A stretch of DNA of 64,000 bases from Salmonirosea aquatica. GTDB taxonomy: Bacteria > Bacteroidota > Bacteroidia > Cytophagales > Spirosomataceae. Location: positions 3,454,501 to 3,518,500 of the forward strand of contig NZ_WHLY01000002.1 in NCBI RefSeq assembly GCF_009296315.1, written 5' to 3'. How positions within the stretch are numbered: the stretch's first letter is position 1; each line of letters begins with the position of its first letter. Positions 36,091-43,267 of the stretch are shown here, in pieces. Position numbers and translations under genes: made by a program. The notes under the pieces are model-generated. The model was not told the origin of the DNA, ran no database searches, and worked only from the letters and a program-made list of their open reading frames with translations.

Positions 36091-37410
36091 TCAAAACTCT
36101 TCTGCCAAAGCTACCTTGCCTTTTCCATCGCTCAAACGTACATAGTCTACCAGGCCGGTACCCTGAAAGCTGTATCCGACCCCGATCACTTTACCGGCGT
36201 TCATCGAAAAGGCGGTTTTCAGGACGGGTTTTTCGTTCAGATAAATCACGACGTTTTTGTTTTTGACCGCAATTCGTAGCTCGGCCCATCGAGCAAAATC
36301 GACGCCAAACTTCGAAAGGTCGGTCTTGCTGCCTTGTATGAGTTTTCCGGGAATCAGGGCATTCAGGGCCGAGGTACAACCGGGCACAGACAGCGGAACA
36401 ACGAAAAGGCCGTTTTCACAATGTACCGCGACCTGACTTTGCTGACAGGCGCCGCTTCCGGTAGAGAACGTGTTTTTCACGCTGGTTTCCAATATGAAGT
36501 TATCGCTGGAAAGATCGCCAAAATCCTTCATGTAGAAGTAGAGTACGTGGGGTACCTTGGGCTGCATGGTAATGTTGTGACTCATCAGTTGTCGGTCGGT
36601 AAGCCCGAACACGCCATTCCGGGTACTTTCCTCGGGTTTGAAATAGACCGGAACGGGCTCTTGTTCTACCAGGGGTAGCCAGCCGTCGGTCTTGATGAAC
36701 AGTTGGTGCTGACTCACTACGGTACTGTCCACCGTGAGTTTGGCGGTAAAAAAGCCGGGATAATAATAAATCGAAGTCGCCTGCTGCTGGTTCTTTCTGA
36801 TCCTGAATCGCTTGCTGTCGTCCCAGGTTTGCTGAACAAAAAGGCAATCGGTTTTTGCCTGGGAAACATCGAATGTAAAAACCACCGAATTGGGAAGGCC
36901 CGTTGTTACCGGACGGCTGCTGAACGAATAGTGCGCGGTAGCAAGCGGGGCATTTTTTTGCTTTTGACTCAGTGAAAAAGCCAGGAAAAGCGAAATGCTG
37001 ATACCCATCACCAGTCCGATTGACCACATGGCACTCTTTGAAAACTGGCGTTGAGCGCGCCCGCTTTCCCGACTTGGCTGCCCGGGAACTGCCGGACTTT
37101 TCGGATGTGCCAATGCTGCCGCCGACTTCGATTCTGCTTTTTCATGTACCTCTGCCAGCTCCCGAAAGGTACCGTACCCCGCGAAGCGCGCCAGAGCGTT
37201 CAACGTCGCTACCTGGGGGGTACTGTCGTACCTGACCCGTCCCCAAAGTCGTTTCAGGGTACTTGTGCTCAGGCTCACGCCCGTTTCGTCGCGTATCTTT
37301 TCGCCGAGCAGTTCAAAGTCGGCATTTGTCCATTGCCGGCCATCGCCCCAACCCAGCTTCTCTTCTATCAGCGTGCGGCAACGTACCCATACAGATTTGT
37401 CAAATTCCAT
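36091..37410 (-). CDS. Membrane protein with HTH-like N-terminus, TM, PKD- and LamG-like exterior
   Basis: A 439-residue protein in four parts. Residues 1-90 include WTNADFELLGEKIRDETG, SLSTSTLKRLWGRVRYDS and TLNALARFAGYGTFREL, a conserved arrangement in many Bacteroidota membrane regulators that looks like a helix-turn-helix domain. Residues 127-147 are one TM helix. Residues about 155-255 resemble a PKD domain (SVVFTFDVSQAKTDCLFVQQ, TSIYYYPGFFTAKLTVD). Residues about 270-439 resemble a LamG/DUF1080 sandwich (ARWAELRIAVKNKNVVIYLN, VIGVGYSFQGTGLVDYVRLS). It is divergent from three secreted LamG-like genes. A ligand-sensing membrane-bound transcription factor is the working hypothesis. Confidence 0.65.
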   Translation of the reverse strand: MEFDKSVWVRCRTLIEEKLGWGDGRQWTNADFELLGEKIRDETGVSLSTSTLKRLWGRVRYDSTPQVATLNALARFAGYGTFRELAEVHEKAESKSAAALAHPKSPAVPGQPSRESGRAQRQFSKSAMWSIGLVMGISISLFLAFSLSQKQKNAPLATAHYSFSSRPVTTGLPNSVVFTFDVSQAKTDCLFVQQTWDDSKRFRIRKNQQQATSIYYYPGFFTAKLTVDSTVVSQHQLFIKTDGWLPLVEQEPVPVYFKPEESTRNGVFGLTDRQLMSHNITMQPKVPHVLYFYMKDFGDLSSDNFILETSVKNTFSTGSGACQQSQVAVHCENGLFVVPLSVPGCTSALNALIPGKLIQGSKTDLSKFGVDFARWAELRIAVKNKNVVIYLNEKPVLKTAFSMNAGKVIGVGYSFQGTGLVDYVRLSDGKGKVALAEEF

Positions 37411-37546
37411 GTTTTGGCCTGGGATCTAAGCGGTCAAATAAGCTACTAATCTACTAAAAATTGCGACCGGAACGACGTGGATTCAAGCCCTTGAACGCGT
37501 TTGAATCCAACTTGAACTGACAGTGAACAAGCTTCTTAGTGACCTA

Positions 37547-37572
37547 TGTGCACTTTTGGCAAAAGAAAGTGC
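37547..37572. promoter_or_regulatory. Shared upstream motif, copy 1, with inverted repeat
   Basis: TGTGCACTTTTGGCAAAAG (37547-37565) occurs again exactly at 38402-38420. Inside it, CTTTTG-G-CAAAAG is a perfect palindrome. In this copy GCACTTT (37550-37556) is also complemented by AAAGTGC (37566-37572). It lies 104 bp before the first LamG-like gene, in the divergent region with the membrane regulator. Confidence 0.6.
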
Positions 37573-37668
37573 CTTTGGAAGCAAATCAAGTTCCACTGGC
37601 TGAATCCGTTTGATTGCCAGCCTGAGAGCAGATTTAGAAACCGTTTTACCTAACTAGTTAAACTAAAA

Positions 37669-38325
37669 ATGAAATCTCTAACACTCCTATTTTATTTTTT
37701 ATTCACCTCTCTTGTTTTTGGTCAGAGAATAGAACTTTCAAAGGTAAATGACCTGATATCCTATAATACAAAGATATCAAAAGTGAAATTTAAAGGTAAG
37801 AACGCCTTGAAAGTGAACGCAATAGTAGGTAGTAAGCTGGCTATTGTAAAAATACCCAACTCTGATTTTGAGGATGGTGTCATCGAATTTGAAATGGCAT
37901 CGAATAGAGCTATCGATGCACATCCAGAGAATAGGGGTTTTGCTGGAATGGCATTTCATTTGTCAGAGGACAATTCCGCATTGGATTGCATTTATCTGAG
38001 AGCTACCAATGGTCGGGCCGAAAACCAGGTACAACGAAACCATACGGTACAATACTTCGCTTTACCGGATTTCCACTTTCCAACGCTAAGGGAGAAGTTC
38101 CCTGAAAAATACGAAACCTATGTCGATGTAGTGCCTGATGAATGGATAAAGCTAAGAATTGTGGTTGAAAGTAGAACAGCCAAACTTTACGTGGCTAACC
38201 AAAGCCAACCAACCCTAATCGTGAGTGAAATGCTTAATAAAAATACTTCTGGCAGTATAGCCCTGTGGGTCGGTGGTAGTACTGATGCTTATTATTCCAA
38301 TTTAAAAATCACAAAGAAGAATTGA
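37669..38325 (+). CDS. Secreted LamG/DUF1080-like protein A
   Basis: A 218-residue exported protein (signal peptide about 1-18) that is a single jelly-roll-like domain: VIEFEMASNRAIDAHPENRG, FAGMAFHLSEDNSALDCIYL, WIKLRIVVESRTAKLYV and GSIALWVGGSTDAYYSNLKI. The gene is AT-rich, with no GGTACC site, unlike its neighbours. It shares the HTVQYFALPDFHFPTLREK block with protein B. A carbohydrate-binding or lectin-like function is suggested by the fold only; no catalytic residues can be named. Confidence 0.75.
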   Translation: MKSLTLLFYFLFTSLVFGQRIELSKVNDLISYNTKISKVKFKGKNALKVNAIVGSKLAIVKIPNSDFEDGVIEFEMASNRAIDAHPENRGFAGMAFHLSEDNSALDCIYLRATNGRAENQVQRNHTVQYFALPDFHFPTLREKFPEKYETYVDVVPDEWIKLRIVVESRTAKLYVANQSQPTLIVSEMLNKNTSGSIALWVGGSTDAYYSNLKITKKN

Positions 38326-38401
38326 GGTAGGCCCTGCTACTGCTAACTAAGAGGGTTCAAACGATACGGAATTACGCTTCGACCGAGTTCTCACCACCCT
38401 T

Positions 38402-38420
38402 TGTGCACTTTTGGCAAAAG
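38402..38420. promoter_or_regulatory. Shared upstream motif, copy 2
   Basis: This exact 19-bp repeat, TGTGCACTTTTGGCAAAAG, of the motif at 37547 lies 48 bp before protein B. The CTTTTG-G-CAAAAG palindrome is retained, but the outer AAAGTGC arm of the first copy is not. A GGTACC follows immediately. Confidence 0.6.
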
Positions 38421-38467
38421 GTACCGATCTGCTCAATTTGTTTAGTTAAAATCAAATCATCAAAGGT

Positions 38468-39139
38468 ATGTTCATGCGCATTCTAATCCTGTCGCTCTGT
38501 CTGGTGGGTGTACAAGCCGTTTCACAAAACAAAATGGATTCCGATGAAAAAATTACTAAAAACAAAAAAATCAAACTGGATCAGCACGCTGTCAAACTAG
38601 TGAACCGGCAGTTGGATGCTCAGGAAAAAACAGAAAAAGGTACCCTATCGCTCGATGCGCGGGATGGAGATGGAATGGCTGTTGTCCAAACGGTGCAAAT
38701 GTGGGAGGGTACCCTTCAGGTTGAGCTGCGGGGAGAAAACAAGCCGGGCGGCAGCTTTGTCGGAATTGCCTTCAATGTCAAGAATGATTCAACCTACGAG
38801 GCGGTTTATTTCAGGCCTTTCAACTTCAAGTCGGATGAAAAAATCAGGCGGGAACACAGCATCCAATATATCTGCCATCCTGATTTCGGCTGGAGCAAAC
38901 TGAGAGAGCAACACGAGGGCGTTTATGAACGGGAATTCCTGAATCCGCCGTCGCCCGATGACTGGTTTTCGGTCAATCTGACCATCAGTCCAGAGAAGGT
39001 AATCGTAAAAGAAACGAAGTCCGGCCAAGTCCTGATGGAGGTAGGGCGACTTGCGAAAACGACATCCGGCACGATTGGCCTCTGGGTAGGAAATGGTTCA
39101 AAAGGAAGTTTCAGGAATCTGAGTGTACCAGCCCAATAA
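38468..39139 (+). CDS. Secreted LamG/DUF1080-like protein B
   Basis: A 223-residue exported protein (signal peptide about 1-20; an ATG two codons later is equally good). It is a paralogue of protein A: GGSFVGIAFNVKNDSTYEAV, HSIQYICHPDFGWSKLREQH, DDWFSVNLTISPEKVIV and SGTIGLWVGNGSKGSFRNLS. It lies 38 bp before protein C, so B and C probably form one transcript with the shared motif upstream. Its role is unknown and most likely linked to binding an extracellular glycan. Confidence 0.75.
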   Translation: MFMRILILSLCLVGVQAVSQNKMDSDEKITKNKKIKLDQHAVKLVNRQLDAQEKTEKGTLSLDARDGDGMAVVQTVQMWEGTLQVELRGENKPGGSFVGIAFNVKNDSTYEAVYFRPFNFKSDEKIRREHSIQYICHPDFGWSKLREQHEGVYEREFLNPPSPDDWFSVNLTISPEKVIVKETKSGQVLMEVGRLAKTTSGTIGLWVGNGSKGSFRNLSVPAQ

Positions 39140-39177
39140 CCATTCTATCAAACACAGTTTAATAAATTCAAAAAGCC

Positions 39178-40596
39178 ATGAAAAACGTCATTTTAATTCT
39201 TGGGTTTTGCCTGATGCAAGGTCCGATTTTCTCCCAGAAAAGTAAAACAAGTGAGGTATCCCTAACCGCCGAACAATGGGAATTTAAGCCCGATAAAGTT
39301 ACCTTCTCGCAGGAGCAAGGCGTTTCACACATGCACATTAACCCCGACGCCGGGAAGGTAGTAGCCAAGGGACTCGATTTCAAAAGCGGTACCATCGAAT
39401 TCGATGTGAAACCCAACAACATGATGACCTTTTATTTTCGCTATCAGAATGCCAAAGAAACCGAGTGCTTTTACCTGCGGATGGGGCGAGCGGGTGATTC
39501 CCTGGCAACCGAAGGCGTGCAGTACGCGCCTTACCTGGACGGGGTGCTGATGTGGGACACCTACGTTGAGTACCAGTCGAATGCAGCGTTTGCCAAGAAC
39601 GAATGGAATCATATCAAACTGGTGATTTCGGATGCCCAGATGCGGATGTATATCAACAGCACGGGTAAACCTACCCTGGAAGTGGAGCATTTGGCGGGTA
39701 ACACTGAGCGGGGTACCCTTGGATTCGAGGGCGATATGGTAGTGAGGAATCTGGTGGTGGAGCCTGACGTAACCGGAAATCTGTCGTCTTTGCCGGGAAT
39801 GGACCCAACGGCCAACGATCCACGCTATATCCGTAATTGGGCGGTAAGTGACCCGATTGCGATTCCCGAAAAAGTGGATTTCAGCTTTGATCTTCTGCCT
39901 AATCCTGACACCAAATGGCGAACGCTCGCTACCGAACGTCGAGGCTTGGTGAACCTGATCCGTACCTTTGGCAAGAACGAAACGAGGAGCATCGTGTGGC
40001 TGAAATTAAAGGTAAAATCGGCCCGGGCTCAGCAGAAAAAAATGGAACTGGGGTTTGTCAATGATGTCTGGGTTTTTTTGAACGGACAAATGGCCTATCT
40101 GGATAAGAACTTGCAGGGCAGTCCGACCGAGAAGCCGCCTGGTGGACGTATTTCCGTTGAGAATACATCCTTCGTGCTACCTTTGAAAGAGGGTGATAAT
40201 ACACTGCTCATCGGTATCGCCAATGATGCCGCCTGGGGCTGGGGCGCGATGGCTCGTTTTGAAAATACGACTGACATCGAAGTAATTCCCGACCCTACTT
40301 TCGATTCCCGCTATGTAAAAATCCCTGCAAAGGTACTAGACGCCTACATGGGAACTTATGCGATGCCTATGCCCACGGGCGGCAGTCTGATACTAACAAA
40401 AGAAAGTGGAGGGCTCTGGCTATCCAGTGAAGGTGTGTTCGTGATCCATACATTACTCTACCCGATGTCCGAAACCCGTTTTTTTTCAAGCAATTTTAGC
40501 CTGGAATTTGAGTTTGTGGGTACTGGCAGTTCCGCTGACAAATTGATCGTTTATAACGAAGGCAAGCAGATCGTGGAGTTGAAGCGAGCCGAATGA
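39178..40596 (+). CDS. Secreted three-domain LamG-like protein C
   Basis: A 472-residue exported protein (signal peptide about 1-19). Domain 1 (about 25-200) is LamG-like: GTIEFDVKPNNMMTFYFRYQ, NEWNHIKLVISDAQMRMYIN and LGFEGDMVVRNLVVEPD. Domain 2 (about 205-375) has a galactose-binding-like strand series: DVWVFLNGQMAYLDKN, PLKEGDNTLLIGIANDAAWG. Domain 3 (about 380-472) resembles the DUF3471-type tail found behind serine hydrolases: YMGTYAMP, LILTKESGGLWLSSEG, DKLIVYNEGKQIVELK. No catalytic domain is present. It ends in a strong terminator. Confidence 0.75.
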   Translation: MKNVILILGFCLMQGPIFSQKSKTSEVSLTAEQWEFKPDKVTFSQEQGVSHMHINPDAGKVVAKGLDFKSGTIEFDVKPNNMMTFYFRYQNAKETECFYLRMGRAGDSLATEGVQYAPYLDGVLMWDTYVEYQSNAAFAKNEWNHIKLVISDAQMRMYINSTGKPTLEVEHLAGNTERGTLGFEGDMVVRNLVVEPDVTGNLSSLPGMDPTANDPRYIRNWAVSDPIAIPEKVDFSFDLLPNPDTKWRTLATERRGLVNLIRTFGKNETRSIVWLKLKVKSARAQQKKMELGFVNDVWVFLNGQMAYLDKNLQGSPTEKPPGGRISVENTSFVLPLKEGDNTLLIGIANDAAWGWGAMARFENTTDIEVIPDPTFDSRYVKIPAKVLDAYMGTYAMPMPTGGSLILTKESGGLWLSSEGVFVIHTLLYPMSETRFFSSNFSLEFEFVGTGSSADKLIVYNEGKQIVELKRAE

Positions 40597-40670
40597 CCAG
40601 GGTGTGATGCCGGGAATCACAAGGTAGTTTCCTGGCGAGATGGACTGATTCATTTTGAGCTGCCTTCGGG

Positions 40671-40712
40671 TGTCCGCAAACGATCGTATTCTGTTCGTTT
40701 GCGGACATTTTT
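40671..40712 (+). terminator. Rho-independent terminator with embedded activator-like dyad
   Basis: A perfect 13-bp stem (TGTCCGCAAACGA at 40671-40683 with 40695-40707), an 11-nt loop and five T residues follow the LamG-like gene C. The right arm and loop contain TGTTCG-TTTG-CGGACA (40692-40707), the same 16-bp dyad form seen at 24535 and 54599. The element may therefore act as both terminator and activator site for the permease downstream. Confidence 0.75.
40692..40707. promoter_or_regulatory. Candidate activator dyad TGTTCG-TTTG-CGGACA
   Basis: This fits TGTYCG-N4-YGRACA exactly. It lies 61 bp (centre) upstream of the GG of a candidate sigma-54 promoter and 115-130 bp before the ATG of permease 3. 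It overlaps the terminator stem, which alone could explain part of its symmetry. Confidence 0.5.
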
Positions 40713-40759
40713 AGTTGGTGAGTGTGTGTAATAGCTTGATTGTCAATACTAGTTTTGTT

Positions 40760-40775
40760 TGGCATGCAATTTTCA
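40760..40775 (+). promoter_or_regulatory. Weak candidate sigma-54 promoter for permease 3
   Basis: TGGCAT-GCAAT-TTTCA resembles TGGCAC-N5-TTGCW with two changes, including loss of the G of the -12 GC. It ends 46 bp before the ATG at 40822. It is supported mainly by its position after the dyad. Confidence 0.35.
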
Positions 40776-40821
40776 AAGCAATGTTCATACACAGCCAACG
40801 TGTCGTTTTTTCCTATTAGCC

Positions 40822-43254
40822 ATGATTAAAAACTACTTCAAAATCGCCCTGCGTACCCTTTGGAAAAGCAAAGGGTACGCCGCCATCAATGTATTCGGCC
40901 TTTCGGTGGCCTTCTGTGTCTGCGTCTTTTTGTTTCTTACCGCGTACCGGCAGCTGACCTTCGATGATTTTCACGAAGATTCTGACCGGATTTTTCAGCT
41001 CTATTCTGTCACGAACAATGCCGAGAAAACGGACCGTTCGAAGGCTACGTCCCTGCCTTTGGTTCCGGCGCTTCAGGCCGAATTTTCAAAGGATCTGGCT
41101 GCTGTAACCCGGATTTGGAGCGGAACCAAAAGTTTGGTAACCCATCAGGAAAAGAGCCTCGACAAAATGGTGGTAGGTGTGGACTCGGGTTTTCTGAATG
41201 TATTCACATTTCCTCTTGTCAAGGGCAGTCGGCAAACGGCCCTGCGGGATCTGAATGGCATAGTCATTACTGAAGATATGGCCCGGTCGATATTTGGTGA
41301 TGCCGAACCCATCGGCAAACAATTGCAACTAGGCGGTGGCCGGGATCAGCGTACCTACCAGGTCACGGGGATTTGCCGGGATGTGCCCGATAATTCTTCG
41401 ATCCACTTCGATGCCTTGATCCGGATTGAAAGTACAAATAGCTACCATGCTTTCAAAGACAAATGGGATGCGTATTCAGGTACCTCGTACATCAAGTTGG
41501 CCCCTGCCATCAGTGAGCAGGCCTTTGAAAATCAGCTGCGTCAATTTGCAAAAAAGTACTACCCGGATAATATCAGCAAACTGAAAACCCAGGGCGCTAA
41601 ACCCGACGAGCTGGGAGATATTTTTGCCATACGCCTGCAGAACATGGCCGATGTGCATTTCGGCAAGGAATTGTCAGGTGGAAAAGGTACTCCATTCGCG
41701 GCAGTGTTTGCCATTATTGGCATCGGTTTGTTCATTCTGCTGATTGCCTGCATCAACTTCATTAACCTGAACATGGCCCGCTCCTTTACCCGGATGCGCG
41801 AAGTTGGAGTCCGCAAATCGGTCGGCGCGACTAAAAAACAACTTTTTGTCCAGATTTGGGGCGAGTCGGTGCTGTTGTGTTTCCTGGGCTTTGTAGGAGG
41901 CGTGTTGCTGGCCTTCCAGCTAGTATCGCTGTTCAATGCCACCTTCGATGCCCAAGTGAATCTTTTTGATATTGTTCTAATGCAGAAAGGGTTCATTCTG
42001 CTCATGCTGAGCGTATTTTTATTGGTGACGTTTATCGCAGGGGGGTACCCTGCTATAAAAATGGCCGGGTATAATCCAGTCTTGGTTTTGAAAGGCAAAC
42101 TTTCGTTAAAGCGTCCCGGTGGTTTGCGTAATTCTCTTATTGTTAGTCAGTTTGCCATTTCGTGCTTACTAATTTGCTGTACGGTCATCGCGGTGCAACA
42201 GCTACGCTTTCTACGTCAACTCCCGCTGGGATTTGAGAAAGAACAGGTCATCAGTATACCCATCGGCAACCGGGCCGATGGTCGCCAGGTACTGCAGCGG
42301 ATGCGCAACCGTCTGGCTGATGATCCGTCGGTGGTATCGGTGACGGGCAGTGGGATTAATCTGGGGAAGGGCAAGGACAACGTGACTTCGCGGGTATCGT
42401 TGGGATTTACGTACAAAGAGCGAGAAGTATCGACCGATTGGCTGTTGGTGGATTATGATTATCTCAAAACCTTGGGTATCAAGTTGCTCGGAGGCCGGGA
42501 GTTCGATCCGGCTTTTCCGACGGACTCCACCAACCGGGTGATTATTACCGAAAGTATGGCCAAAAAAATTGGTGAAACGGACCCGGTGGGCAAGTACTTC
42601 GAAACCGACACTTCCGGCACTCGCTATCAGATCATTGGCTTGGTACCCGACTTTTACCTGTACTCGGTCACGCAGGAGCGGATGCCCATCACCATGCACC
42701 TGTCTCATTCGGAGGCGATCAACTACGTCTTCGTCAGAGTCTCAGATCAAAGTTTGTCGGGTGCCATGAGCAAGCTGGAGAAAATCTGGCGGGAGGTAGC
42801 ACCCGAAGCCGAATTCATGGCTTCGTTCCTGGATGAAAATATCGACGAATGGTTTCAGAATGAAGAGCGGCTCACTCAGATTTTTGTCATGGCTTCAGGT
42901 ATCACGATTCTGTTATCGTGCCTGGGACTTTTTGCGGTGGCTCTGCTGGTCATCGAGCAGCGTACCAAAGAGATTGGTATCCGCAAGGTAATGGGAGCCA
43001 CGGTTGCGTCGGTCGTGATGCTGCTCTCAAGGGATTTTCTCAAACTGGTACTGATAGCGCTGCTCATCGCCGTGCCGATGGCCTGGTTTGGGATGCAGAA
43101 GTGGCTCGACAATTATACTTCCCGCATCGAAATAAACGTCTGGGTATTCGTAAGCGTCGGCGTTGCGGCGCTGTTGATCGCGTGGCTCACGGTGAGCTAT
43201 CAGAGTATAAAGGCTGCCCTGATGAATCCGGTAAAAAGTTTACGGTCAGAATAG
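40822..43254 (+). CDS. MacB/FtsX-type ABC permease 3
   Basis: An 810-residue member of the same family. The ATG at 40822 gives the family start MIKNYFKIALRTLWKSKGY. The first FtsX block reads RMREVGVRKSVGATKKQLFV and the second RTKEIGIRKVMGATVASVVM, so it differs from permeases 1 and 2 in both; the tail is again MNPVKSLRSE. The C-terminal periplasmic domain includes VVSVTGSGINLGKGKDNVTS. Permease 4 begins 13 bp after its stop, so the two are co-transcribed. Confidence 0.92.
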   Translation: MIKNYFKIALRTLWKSKGYAAINVFGLSVAFCVCVFLFLTAYRQLTFDDFHEDSDRIFQLYSVTNNAEKTDRSKATSLPLVPALQAEFSKDLAAVTRIWSGTKSLVTHQEKSLDKMVVGVDSGFLNVFTFPLVKGSRQTALRDLNGIVITEDMARSIFGDAEPIGKQLQLGGGRDQRTYQVTGICRDVPDNSSIHFDALIRIESTNSYHAFKDKWDAYSGTSYIKLAPAISEQAFENQLRQFAKKYYPDNISKLKTQGAKPDELGDIFAIRLQNMADVHFGKELSGGKGTPFAAVFAIIGIGLFILLIACINFINLNMARSFTRMREVGVRKSVGATKKQLFVQIWGESVLLCFLGFVGGVLLAFQLVSLFNATFDAQVNLFDIVLMQKGFILLMLSVFLLVTFIAGGYPAIKMAGYNPVLVLKGKLSLKRPGGLRNSLIVSQFAISCLLICCTVIAVQQLRFLRQLPLGFEKEQVISIPIGNRADGRQVLQRMRNRLADDPSVVSVTGSGINLGKGKDNVTSRVSLGFTYKEREVSTDWLLVDYDYLKTLGIKLLGGREFDPAFPTDSTNRVIITESMAKKIGETDPVGKYFETDTSGTRYQIIGLVPDFYLYSVTQERMPITMHLSHSEAINYVFVRVSDQSLSGAMSKLEKIWREVAPEAEFMASFLDENIDEWFQNEERLTQIFVMASGITILLSCLGLFAVALLVIEQRTKEIGIRKVMGATVASVVMLLSRDFLKLVLIALLIAVPMAWFGMQKWLDNYTSRIEINVWVFVSVGVAALLIAWLTVSYQSIKAALMNPVKSLRSE

Positions 43255-43267
43255 ACAACTTACAATT

